NCBI GenBank assembly: GCA_903898855.1 | Contig: CAIUHB010000136.1 | Span: forward strand, 1 to 9,603 | Source of the DNA: an uncultured Actinomycetes bacterium | Lineage (GTDB): Bacteria > Actinomycetota > Actinomycetes > Nanopelagicales > Nanopelagicaceae | Length of the DNA: 9,603 nucleotides | Direction of reading: 5' to 3' | Shown: positions 1-5,844 of the stretch, piece by piece | Layout of the letters: every line of letters begins with the position of its first letter | How positions within the stretch are numbered: position 1 is the first letter of the stretch | Program-made: the position numbers and the translations under genes | The notes under the pieces: model-generated | Database searches by the model: none | The model's input: the letters and a program-made list of their open reading frames with translations, nothing else | What the model was told of the DNA's origin: nothing

Positions 1-734
1 ACATCGCCGTTCACGGTGTTGAATGCTTCATTCTTTCCTGCGGGATTCGTTGCCGACCAGACTGCATGGCGCGCAAGCAACCGCGCATCGGTCACGTCAG
101 TGACGCCGTTGTACTGCTCTTTTGAACCAGGGAAGATAAATGGAGCACCCGTTTCTTTGCAGATGCTGGCATAAACGGCAAGCGTGACGCCCATGTTCAT
201 TGCGTTGCCAAGCGCCCAACCAATCATGGTGTGTGGACGATGGACTGACCAAGTAAATCCTTGCTCTTTAGCGGCCTTAAACAAAATATCTTCTTGGGTG
301 TAATAGAAGTTGTCGATGGGCAACCGTGCTTGGCTCTCTTTAAATGGAGTCTCCATTGGTGTTGCTGCATAGGACTCGAATGGTCCGAGGTAGTGCTTTA
401 GACCGGTAATCAGAACCGCGTGCTCAAGTGTGCGCTTCTGAGCGAACGCATCAACAGTGTTCTGCAACATCGCGCCGTTCACGGCAATGTTTTCCTTTTC
501 GGTGTTCTGTCGTGACCAGGTGCAGAAGAACAAGTGGGTGATGGGGAGATCAGCAACCGCGGCTTGAATGCTGGCTGGATCGAGGACGTCGCCATAGACA
601 TGCTTGACACCCGGAACGATGATGCCTGGCTTACGAGATAGACCGTAAACCGTGAAACCGTTCTTCTGTAGTTCTGCAGCAATGTTGTTACCGGTGATGC
701 CAGTAACTCCGATTACGAGGGCGTTCTTGCTCAT
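1..734 (-). CDS. PRISE-type SDR (progesterone 5-beta-reductase/iridoid-synthase-like enone reductase), C-terminus cut by window edge
   Basis: The minus strand reads from ATG at 734 to the window edge without a stop, giving 244 complete codons of a family usually near 350-390 residues. The N-terminus has the Rossmann motif GVTGITG (residues 9-15), followed by SRKP with Arg34, which favours NADPH. The diagnostic PRISE signatures are present: TGLKHY (Lys113) and NFYYTQED (Tyr144/145). The Lys113-to-Tyr145 spacing of 32 equals the Lys147-Tyr179 catalytic pair described for plant progesterone 5-beta-reductase, which replaces the usual YxxxK of SDRs. Known family members reduce activated C=C bonds of enones using NADPH. 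The natural substrate here is unknown; a small unsaturated carbonyl intermediate is my inference. The start is supported by AGGA (742-745) seven bases upstream. The gene diverges from the dehydrogenase operon and has its own promoter with a motif shared with the importer promoter. Family assignment is strong; function is open. Confidence 0.87.
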   Translation of the reverse strand, partial: MSKNALVIGVTGITGNNIAAELQKNGFTVYGLSRKPGIIVPGVKHVYGDVLDPASIQAAVADLPITHLFFCTWSRQNTEKENIAVNGAMLQNTVDAFAQKRTLEHAVLITGLKHYLGPFESYAATPMETPFKESQARLPIDNFYYTQEDILFKAAKEQGFTWSVHRPHTMIGWALGNAMNMGVTLAVYASICKETGAPFIFPGSKEQYNGVTDVTDARLLARHAVWSATNPAGKNEAFNTVNGD

Positions 735-787
735 CGTCGAGTCCTATCTATTAGCGCTATGAGAAATGGTTCTGCTGTCCTGGCGTG

Positions 788-816
788 ATGTTATGTGAGA
801 CTGTACATAAAGACAA
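788..816 (-). promoter_or_regulatory. Predicted promoter and embedded operator of the PRISE reductase gene
   Basis: On the minus strand a -35 TTGTCT (816-811), a 17-bp spacer and a -10 TAACAT (793-788) precede the reductase ATG by about 54 bases, leaving room for the AGGA ribosome site. The spacer contains TATGTACAGTC, which recurs exactly in the importer promoter at 4681-4691. Six-base arms TTATGT and ACATAA also flank the core as an inverted repeat (791-796 and 805-810). The shared motif is seen directly; its role as an operator is inferred. Confidence 0.55.
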
Positions 817-843
817 TATCTTGGATTAGGTGTTCGCTGAGGC

Positions 844-872
844 TTGACGCCCTACGCTCACGGTGCAACACT
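844..872 (+). promoter_or_regulatory. Possible promoter of the dehydrogenase operon, probably giving a leaderless mRNA
   Basis: TTGACG (844-849), 17 bases, then AACACT (867-872) would place transcription start about seven bases later, at or next to the ATG at 880. No Shine-Dalgarno sequence precedes that ATG, which fits leaderless translation, a common mode in actinobacteria. The -10 matches the TATAAT consensus at only three positions (A2, A4 and T6), so the call is tentative. Confidence 0.35.
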
Positions 873-879
873 TTTAGCT

Positions 880-1662
880 ATGGGTCGAGTCACTGGCAAA
901 TCAATAATTGTCACGGGTGCGGGGTCTGGCATTGGCGAAGGCTTCGCTCGAATATTTGGCGCCGAAGGCGCAAAGGTCGGAGTGTGCGACCTTAATCCGG
1001 ATGCGGCGATGCGGGTCGCTTCATTCATCAACGACAATGGCGGCCAAGCGATCGCGCTGACCGCCGATGTCTCACAGCGCGCACAAGTAGCAGCTGCTTT
1101 CAAAAAATTTGTCGATTGGGCGGGTTCACTCGATGTCCTTTTTAACAACGCGGGCTTCAACAAACCAATGCCGTTAATGGAGGTCACCGAAGAAAACTGG
1201 AATGCCATCATGAACGTCAACGGGCTCGGAACGCTGATTGGCGTGCAAGAGGGCGGCAAGTACATGATCAAGCAAAAGAGCGGCAAGATCATCAACACCG
1301 CATCAATCGCAGGCCGACAGGGATACCCATCATTTACGCCATATTGCGCCAGTAAATTTGCCGTCAATGCAATCACCCAAGCCACCGCACGGGCGCTCGC
1401 GCAATACAACATCACCTGTAATTCATTCGCACCGGGCGTAGTTGATACTCCGTTGTGGGTGACGTTAGATAAAGACCTGATGGAGATGGGCGATTCACAG
1501 CGCCCGGGACAAGCGATGGAAGAGTTTTCGGCTGGAATCTTGAAGGGCCGTCCAGCCAAGCCTGAAGACCTGCAAGGAATGGCCCTTTTCTTAGCCTCAA
1601 ACGACTCGGACTATATGACAGGCCAGACGATCATGATCGATGGCGGAATGGTGTTGGTATAA
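880..1662 (+). CDS. Classical SDR, polyol (sorbitol-type) or meso-2,3-butanediol dehydrogenase-like
   Basis: A 260-residue cytoplasmic NAD-dependent oxidoreductase of standard length for classical SDRs. The cofactor motif GAGSGIG lies at residues 13-19, and Asp37 after the second strand indicates NAD rather than NADP. NNAG is at 89-92, and the catalytic set is Asn112, Ser142, Tyr155 and Lys159 (YCASK). The APGVVDTPLW stretch and the C-terminal SDYMTGQ...IDGGM block are typical of sugar-alcohol, galactitol and acetoin/butanediol dehydrogenases, which interconvert secondary alcohols and ketones. The exact substrate cannot be called. I chose ATG at 880 rather than the in-frame TTG at 844: the extra 12 residues are not family-like, and that TTG forms a good -35 hexamer. 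It is the first gene of a four-gene run; only three bases separate its stop from the next ATG, so transcription and probably translation are coupled. Confidence 0.88.
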   Translation: MGRVTGKSIIVTGAGSGIGEGFARIFGAEGAKVGVCDLNPDAAMRVASFINDNGGQAIALTADVSQRAQVAAAFKKFVDWAGSLDVLFNNAGFNKPMPLMEVTEENWNAIMNVNGLGTLIGVQEGGKYMIKQKSGKIINTASIAGRQGYPSFTPYCASKFAVNAITQATARALAQYNITCNSFAPGVVDTPLWVTLDKDLMEMGDSQRPGQAMEEFSAGILKGRPAKPEDLQGMALFLASNDSDYMTGQTIMIDGGMVLV

Positions 1663-1665
1663 AAA

Positions 1666-2643
1666 ATGAAAGCTCTCCAATTTATGTCTCCCAACGTGAT
1701 GGCTGTTAACGACATCGCGACACCAAAGATTGCCGATGATGAGGTACTGCTTGCCAGCCGCTCAGTCGGTATCTGCCACTCAGATATCGAGCTTCTTGAA
1801 GGCCGTTACATCATTCCTTTTTCATACCCCATCATTCCTGGTCATGAATGGTCAGCAGAAGTTCTGGAAGTCGGCAAGAAAGTCACGAAGCTTAAGGCGG
1901 GAGATCGCGTTGTTGGCGAGTGTGTGATTGGCGTAGAGCACTTCGGATTCTCTATTAGTGGTGCGATGGCAGAACATTTCATTGCGAAAGAAGACTGGCT
2001 GCACAAGTTGCCAGAGAATGTTTCTTGGACACAAGGCGCGCTGGTAGAGCCGTTTAGTTGTGGTTATTACGCAACCGTTCGTGCCGACAATATGGATGCC
2101 AGCGACACGGTCGCGGTATTTGGCGCCGGTCCAATCGGACTCGGAGTAATCGCAGCAAGTGCCGCCAAGGGTGCACGTGTGATTGTGATTGAACCATCAG
2201 CAGCTCGTGCACAAATTGCTAAGAGCTTGGGCGCAGAAGTTGTAGTCGATCCCACCAAGCAGAACACTAAGGATGCGGTCATGGAGGCAACCAAGGGTGT
2301 TGGTGCAACAGTTGTGATTGACGCCAGCGGTCGCCCGGATGCGATGGCAATGACACTTGAAGTTGCTGCTTTTCATGCACGCTTGGTCATCATTGGAATC
2401 AGCGTTGGTGGCGTCGCCCCTACGCAAATGGGCTTGATTCAATCCAAGGAGCTCCAAGTCCGCGGAATTATTGGTTCACCTGGTGTTTGGCCAGAGACAA
2501 TTCGCTTCTTGTCACGGACAAATTTAGATCTCTCCAAGCTCGTCACTGCATCCTTTGATATTTCAGAGGCTGATAAGGCGTATCAAACCGTTCTGACCGA
2601 TAAGAGCCAGATCAAGGTTCACGTCACCAACTCGGCAAAGTAG
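1666..2643 (+). CDS. Zinc-type medium-chain dehydrogenase lacking the structural-zinc lobe
   Basis: A 325-residue MDR-superfamily alcohol/polyol dehydrogenase, somewhat shorter than the usual 340-350. The GroES-like catalytic domain carries the catalytic zinc ligands Cys37 (GICHSD), His60-Glu61 (PGHEW) and Glu128 (VEPF). The Rossmann domain has GAGPIG (153-158), and Glu176 at the end of the second strand indicates NAD. Where relatives carry four cysteines binding structural zinc (after GDRVVGEC), this protein goes almost directly from GEC to GFSISGAMAEHF; the lobe is missing and only one Cys (86) remains there. The reading frame is intact, so this looks like a natural variant rather than damage. 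The expected reaction is reversible oxidation of a secondary alcohol to a ketone. The ATG follows the preceding stop by three bases with only weak purine-rich sequence upstream, suggesting translational coupling. The substrate is unknown. Confidence 0.85.
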   Translation: MKALQFMSPNVMAVNDIATPKIADDEVLLASRSVGICHSDIELLEGRYIIPFSYPIIPGHEWSAEVLEVGKKVTKLKAGDRVVGECVIGVEHFGFSISGAMAEHFIAKEDWLHKLPENVSWTQGALVEPFSCGYYATVRADNMDASDTVAVFGAGPIGLGVIAASAAKGARVIVIEPSAARAQIAKSLGAEVVVDPTKQNTKDAVMEATKGVGATVVIDASGRPDAMAMTLEVAAFHARLVIIGISVGGVAPTQMGLIQSKELQVRGIIGSPGVWPETIRFLSRTNLDLSKLVTASFDISEADKAYQTVLTDKSQIKVHVTNSAK

Positions 2644-2651
2644 GTTTCGCT

Positions 2652-3713
2652 GTGTCGACGATGCGCGCTGCGGTTTTGCATGCGACTCATGATTTGCGGG
2701 TAGAGGATTTCCCTAAGCCCGAAAATCTTGGACCGGATGAGGTACTTGTACGAGTGAAGTACAACGGGCTTTGCGGAACCGATGCGACCGAGTTCGCTAA
2801 GGGCCCGATGATGGTTCCGTTAAATAATCCTCATCCCAACAGCAAGCACCAAGGCGCAACCATCTTGGGCCATGAGTTCATCGGCACTGTCGTTGAAGCC
2901 GGTTCGAATGCGCAAGAAATGCTGGGCAAGCGCATAGCTTGCGGTGCTGGTGTTTCCTGTGGCGAATGCATCATGTGCAAAGAAGGACGAACCAATCTGT
3001 GCGATCACTATTACACGCTTGGCCTCAGCATTCATGGTGGTCTCGCAGAGTTCGCTCGCGCTCCAAAGAATATTTGCGTACCTATTCCTGATGATGTCAG
3101 CGATGAGGATGCCGCACTTGCTCAACCTTTAGCCGTCGGTATTCACGGCGTTCGTCGGGCTGGTGTGAAGAAAGGCGACCGCGTAGTACTCCTCGGAGTC
3201 GGTGCAATCGGATCCTTTGTCTGCGTTGCGCTCCAGAGCCTTGGTGTGGAAATCACCGCAATGGATATCGATCAGAAGCGTTTGGATACCGCGAAGGAAT
3301 TAGGCGCCGCTCACACTATTTTGATTCCAACTGATCTGACGCCAGAGACAATCAAGCCATATTTCCCTAAGGGTATGGATGTTGTTTTTGAGACATCAGG
3401 TGCACCCGGTGCTGCCGCGAGAGCGCTGGCCATTACCAAGATGGGTGGCACGCTGATGTTGATGGGACTTAACAAGTCACTGCAGGAATTCCCTTTCTGG
3501 GATGCGGTGCTTCGCGAAGTCGTTCTGCAAACCACCGTGGCGCACGTCTGTAAGGATGATATTCCAGAGGCGCTTCAGCTCTTGAAGTCGGGCAAAGTAG
3601 CGAAGCTGTTGACTGACCGCATTGTCCCGCTGGAAGAAGCGAATAAAGCCTTTGAAGATTTATCAACAGGTAAAGCCAACGGAAAGATTTTGATCAGGGC
3701 CAATAATGACTAG
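2652..3713 (+). CDS. Zinc-type medium-chain dehydrogenase, 2,3-butanediol/threonine dehydrogenase-like
   Basis: A 353-residue MDR of normal length. Catalytic zinc ligands Cys41 (GLCGTD) and His74-Glu75 (LGHEF) are present, and the structural zinc loop is complete with Cys103, 106, 109 and 117. An insert before GHEF, with GPMMVP and NPHPNS, resembles the (R,R)-butanediol dehydrogenase group. The cofactor motif is GVGAIG (182-187), with Asp205 (MDIDQ) pointing to NAD. An oddity is Gln158 in AQPLA, where relatives usually have Glu (EPLA), the residue that can be the further zinc ligand. The GTG start is preceded by AGG (2642-2644) seven bases upstream, overlapping the previous gene's stop; ATG at 2661 is a less supported alternative. 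The 3' end overlaps the next gene by eight bases, indicating coupled translation. The likely role is NAD-linked oxidation of a vicinal diol or similar secondary alcohol; the exact substrate is unknown. Confidence 0.86.
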   Translation: MSTMRAAVLHATHDLRVEDFPKPENLGPDEVLVRVKYNGLCGTDATEFAKGPMMVPLNNPHPNSKHQGATILGHEFIGTVVEAGSNAQEMLGKRIACGAGVSCGECIMCKEGRTNLCDHYYTLGLSIHGGLAEFARAPKNICVPIPDDVSDEDAALAQPLAVGIHGVRRAGVKKGDRVVLLGVGAIGSFVCVALQSLGVEITAMDIDQKRLDTAKELGAAHTILIPTDLTPETIKPYFPKGMDVVFETSGAPGAAARALAITKMGGTLMLMGLNKSLQEFPFWDAVLREVVLQTTVAHVCKDDIPEALQLLKSGKVAKLLTDRIVPLEEANKAFEDLSTGKANGKILIRANND

Positions 3714-4593
3714 TACACAACGCGTTGCCATTCTCGGCGTAGGCAAGATGGGCGCCGCAATGGCAAAGGAATTGGCTGCCGCGGGAGTCCCGATCAATTT
3801 ATGGAATCGAAACGCAGCGGTCGCCGAAGAGTTAAAGAGCTCATTGGCGAGCGCCGATATCGTTGTTGCTGAAAGCGCTGGCAAAGCGTTGGTTGATGCA
3901 GATTTTGCAATCTGCACTTTTACCGATGGCAAAGTGACACAAGCGGTTTTGATTGATGATGCCAACACCTTGGCTTCAGTGAAGAGCAACCTTGTCATCG
4001 CGGACATGGGCACCAGTGGCGTATCAAGCGCTCGAGCGTTGAACGAAGCGTTGACATCGCGCGGCATCGATTTCATTGATGCGCCGGTATCGGGCAGCGT
4101 GGCGACGATTGCAGCGCATCAATTGTTAGTGATGGCCAGTGGAAAAACTGCGGTCATTGACTCAATGCGCCCCGTCTTTGCACATTTCGCAAAGAAGGTT
4201 GCCGTGCTGGGTGATGCCGGCGCTGGTCAGGCCATGAAGTTGGCCGTTAATCTCGTTGTACACACCCTGAGTGCCGCGGTTAGCGAAGCACTGGCGCTAT
4301 CCACCGCTGCAGGCATCGCACCCGAAGCGGCATATGACGTCTTTGAAGAGAGCGTTGTTGCTGCCCCCTTTGTTAAGTACAAGCGAGCAGCCTTTTTGGA
4401 TAGCCAGGCACCGGTCGCCATGCGGATCGACACCGTGGGCAAAGACATGGGCCTGATTCTGGGACTGGCCCGCGAGCTGAACGTGCCGCTTGAGGCTGCC
4501 GAAGGGGTCCGAAACCTCTATCTTCACGCTCAAAATGGCGGATTTGAGGCGCAAGATATGGCCGCCGTCTTCCAATTCCTGCGCGAGGCGTAG
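3706..4593 (+). CDS. Beta-hydroxyacid dehydrogenase of the 3-hydroxyisobutyrate/tartronate-semialdehyde reductase family
   Basis: A 295-residue cytoplasmic enzyme of typical family length. The N-terminal Rossmann domain has GVGKMG (11-16) and NRN (34-36) after the second strand, the Arg favouring NADP or mixed specificity. The substrate-binding signature DAPVSG is at 125-130, and the catalytic lysine is Lys178 with Asn182 following (GQAMKLAVN), so it is not an imine reductase, which lacks this lysine. Family members reversibly oxidise 3-hydroxy acids to semialdehydes (3-hydroxyisobutyrate, tartronate semialdehyde/glycerate, sulfolactaldehyde-type substrates); which applies here cannot be read from sequence. 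The usual MST stretch is replaced by MGTSG (101-105), a small substrate-loop difference. The start ATG lies inside the end of the upstream MDR (ATGACTAG). It is the last gene of the dehydrogenase run; a 129-bp gap with a promoter follows. Confidence 0.88.
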   Translation: MTSTQRVAILGVGKMGAAMAKELAAAGVPINLWNRNAAVAEELKSSLASADIVVAESAGKALVDADFAICTFTDGKVTQAVLIDDANTLASVKSNLVIADMGTSGVSSARALNEALTSRGIDFIDAPVSGSVATIAAHQLLVMASGKTAVIDSMRPVFAHFAKKVAVLGDAGAGQAMKLAVNLVVHTLSAAVSEALALSTAAGIAPEAAYDVFEESVVAAPFVKYKRAAFLDSQAPVAMRIDTVGKDMGLILGLARELNVPLEAAEGVRNLYLHAQNGGFEAQDMAAVFQFLREA

Positions 4594-4640
4594 CCGCCCA
4601 ACTGATCCTTTTTAGGGGAAAGCCACCCCAAAATCTTGAT

Positions 4641-4704
4641 GAAAACGTTACATAAATCCCTTGTTAACACCTCTTGACGATATGTACAGTCACGCTTAAC
4701 AACC
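4641..4704 (+). repeat. Imperfect 32-bp tandem repeat upstream of the importer operon
   Basis: Positions 4641-4672 and 4673-4704 aligned without gaps share 16 of 32 bases by hand count, including an exact TTAACA (4664-4669 and 4696-4701) and an ACGnTAnnTAnA block. The 32-base period is about three helical turns, so a regulator could bind both copies on one DNA face. The copies are diverged and this may be chance. Confidence 0.3.
4674..4702 (+). promoter_or_regulatory. Predicted promoter/operator of the ABC importer operon
   Basis: TTGACG (4674-4679), a 17-bp spacer and TAACAA (4697-4702) form a promoter-like array. The spacer holds TATGTACAGTC (4681-4691), identical to the element in the PRISE-gene promoter and at the same position relative to both hexamers. 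One difficulty is that transcription start would fall near 4709, inside the AAGGAG ribosome site. An alternative using TTGTTA (4661-4666), 18 bases and TACAGT (4685-4690) would start near 4697 and keep the ribosome site intact. Conservation supports regulatory function; the exact promoter is uncertain. Confidence 0.5.
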
Positions 4705-4706
4705 AG

Positions 4707-4712
4707 AAGGAG
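4707..4712 (+). promoter_or_regulatory. Ribosome binding site of the stand-alone permease
   Basis: AAGGAG sits ten bases before the ATG at 4723 and is the clearest Shine-Dalgarno match in the window. It fixes the start and constrains the transcription start upstream of it. Confidence 0.7.
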
Positions 4713-4722
4713 TACCTCCGGC

Positions 4723-5754
4723 ATGAGCGCTACAGAGACAGTTGCACTACGTGAGATGAAGAAGTCATCGCGCCTGCAACTTTCTCGCGGAATGAAAACA
4801 ATCCTGAGCGCACTCGTTTTGATTGTCATTCTCAGCGCACTTATTGCACCATCCAGCGTTAGCAAAGGCGCTGTTCTTGGAATGCTTCCATTTGCGGCAG
4901 TCATGGCAATTATCGGTTTAGGCCAGACGTTGGTTGTTCAACAAGGTGGCATTGATTTATCTGTTGCAGGTTCGGTTTCCATTGCCGTCGTCTATGTGAC
5001 ACGTTTGCCGGAACAAGATAACCATCGACTCTGGAAAGCGGTTCTGGTCGCCTTTGCGAGTGCGATCATCGTTGGAATTATTAATGGCATCCTGATTAGT
5101 CGCATTGGTATAAACGCAATCGTTGCCACACTCGGCGTTAGCTCGCTCGAGTACGCGGTCATCATGGCAATTTCGCAAGGTAGCCCACGTCGTACAACCG
5201 CACTGCTCAATCGAATTGCAGCCAACTTGACGTTGGGAATACCGAACTCTGTTTTCTTTGCGATTGTTGCAACCATACTAGTCACACTATTTTTGAAGAT
5301 GAGCGTTGCGGGACGTCGCTTTGAAGCGATTGGCGCAAACCCACGTGCAGGTGGCGCTGCCGGATTAAAAGTAAAGCGTCACCAAGTAAGCGCTTACATC
5401 ATCGCTCAACTTCTCTACTGCTTCGCCGGTGTCCTACTTGGCGGAATCTTGACCCAACCAACCGCATATCAAGGTGATTCACTCGTACTTCCGTCGGTTG
5501 CAGTTGTAGTGCTGGGCGGCACCTCACTTCTCGGTGGCCGTGGATTTCCTGCCGCAACCGCGGTTGCTGCGCTCTTCTTGCAGCAGCTCAACCAAATGGT
5601 CTTGGCGCTTAACGTTCCGTTCGGTGTCCGCACCTTGGTAACAGCGGTGGCGCTTCTTGGCGGTATCGCGCTGTACACGATCAAGTGGAACGTAGTCCGC
5701 GAAAAAATTTCATCACTCACAGGTAAAAAATCGAATGGCCTCGCACGTGCGTAA
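4723..5754 (+). CDS. CUT2-family (RbsC-like) ABC transporter permease
   Basis: A 343-residue polytopic inner-membrane protein of normal RbsC length. After a short polar N-terminus (residues 1-25), hydrophobic segments run from about 27 to 320. Family hallmarks are GLGQTLVVQQGGIDLSVA (65-82), the cytoplasmic coupling-loop region RRFEAIGANPRAG (198-210), and VVVLGGTSLLGGRG (261-274). The C-terminus is basic (KKSNGLARA). It forms part of the channel for a sugar-like substrate. The fused protein encoded at 7057 contains a second, different permease of the same family, so the two probably form a heterodimeric channel rather than RbsC-type homodimers. The ATG is supported by AAGGAG ten bases upstream. 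The gene leads the importer operon behind a dedicated promoter. No cargo can be assigned from the permease. Confidence 0.92.
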   Translation: MSATETVALREMKKSSRLQLSRGMKTILSALVLIVILSALIAPSSVSKGAVLGMLPFAAVMAIIGLGQTLVVQQGGIDLSVAGSVSIAVVYVTRLPEQDNHRLWKAVLVAFASAIIVGIINGILISRIGINAIVATLGVSSLEYAVIMAISQGSPRRTTALLNRIAANLTLGIPNSVFFAIVATILVTLFLKMSVAGRRFEAIGANPRAGGAAGLKVKRHQVSAYIIAQLLYCFAGVLLGGILTQPTAYQGDSLVLPSVAVVVLGGTSLLGGRGFPAATAVAALFLQQLNQMVLALNVPFGVRTLVTAVALLGGIALYTIKWNVVREKISSLTGKKSNGLARA

Positions 5755-5783
5755 CGCAGCGACCGCGCCATCGATCACACAGG

Positions 5784-5805
5784 TTTTCGGCAAAACTGCC
5801 GAAAA
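5784..5805 (+). other. Perfect RNA hairpin between permease and binding-protein genes
   Basis: TTTTCGGC (5784-5791) and GCCGAAAA (5798-5805) form a perfect 8-bp stem with a 6-base loop. There is no 3' T-run, so it does not look like a plus-strand intrinsic terminator. An mRNA processing or stability element, or a palindromic protein site, would fit the position just upstream of the binding-protein gene. Confidence 0.5.
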
Positions 5806-5825
5806 GTGCGACAGTGTTGCCGCAC
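5806..5825 (+). other. Second hairpin directly upstream of the binding-protein ribosome site
   Basis: GTGCG (5806-5810) pairs with CGCAC (5821-5825). After one A/C mismatch, CA pairs with TG, closing a four-base loop. It abuts the first hairpin with no gap and ends five bases before the AGGAAAGGA ribosome site, leaving that site single-stranded. Confidence 0.4.
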
Positions 5826-5829
5826 ATCT

Positions 5830-5838
5830 AGGAAAGGA
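5830..5838 (+). promoter_or_regulatory. Ribosome binding site fixing the TTG start of the binding protein
   Basis: AGGAAAGGA ends six bases before TTG at 5845. The in-frame GTG at 5806 lies upstream of this site inside a hairpin, so TTG is the likely start. Confidence 0.65.
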
Positions 5839-5844
5839 AAACAT

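Noticed and set aside
844..879. TTG at 844 as the SDR start
   Set aside because: No ribosome site, the extra 12 residues are not like SDR N-termini, and TTGACG serves better as a -35 hexamer.
858..1559. A 233-codon open frame antisense to the SDR gene
   Set aside because: It lies opposite a gene with complete SDR catalytic motifs, shows no recognisable domain, and is best explained as the complementary shadow of that gene's codon pattern.
4608..4633. GGGG/CCCC hairpin after the hydroxyacid dehydrogenase gene as an intrinsic terminator
   Set aside because: The GC stem is only four pairs with a mismatch next to the A/T pairs, and no T-run follows on either strand.
5784..5805. Perfect hairpin before the binding-protein gene as a terminator
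   Set aside because: The T-run is on the 5' arm and A residues follow on the 3' side, so it lacks the U-tail needed for plus-strand termination.
5806..5844. GTG at 5806 as the binding-protein start
   Set aside because: The codon lies within a hairpin and upstream of the AGGAAAGGA site. The 13 extra residues would precede an otherwise normal signal peptide.
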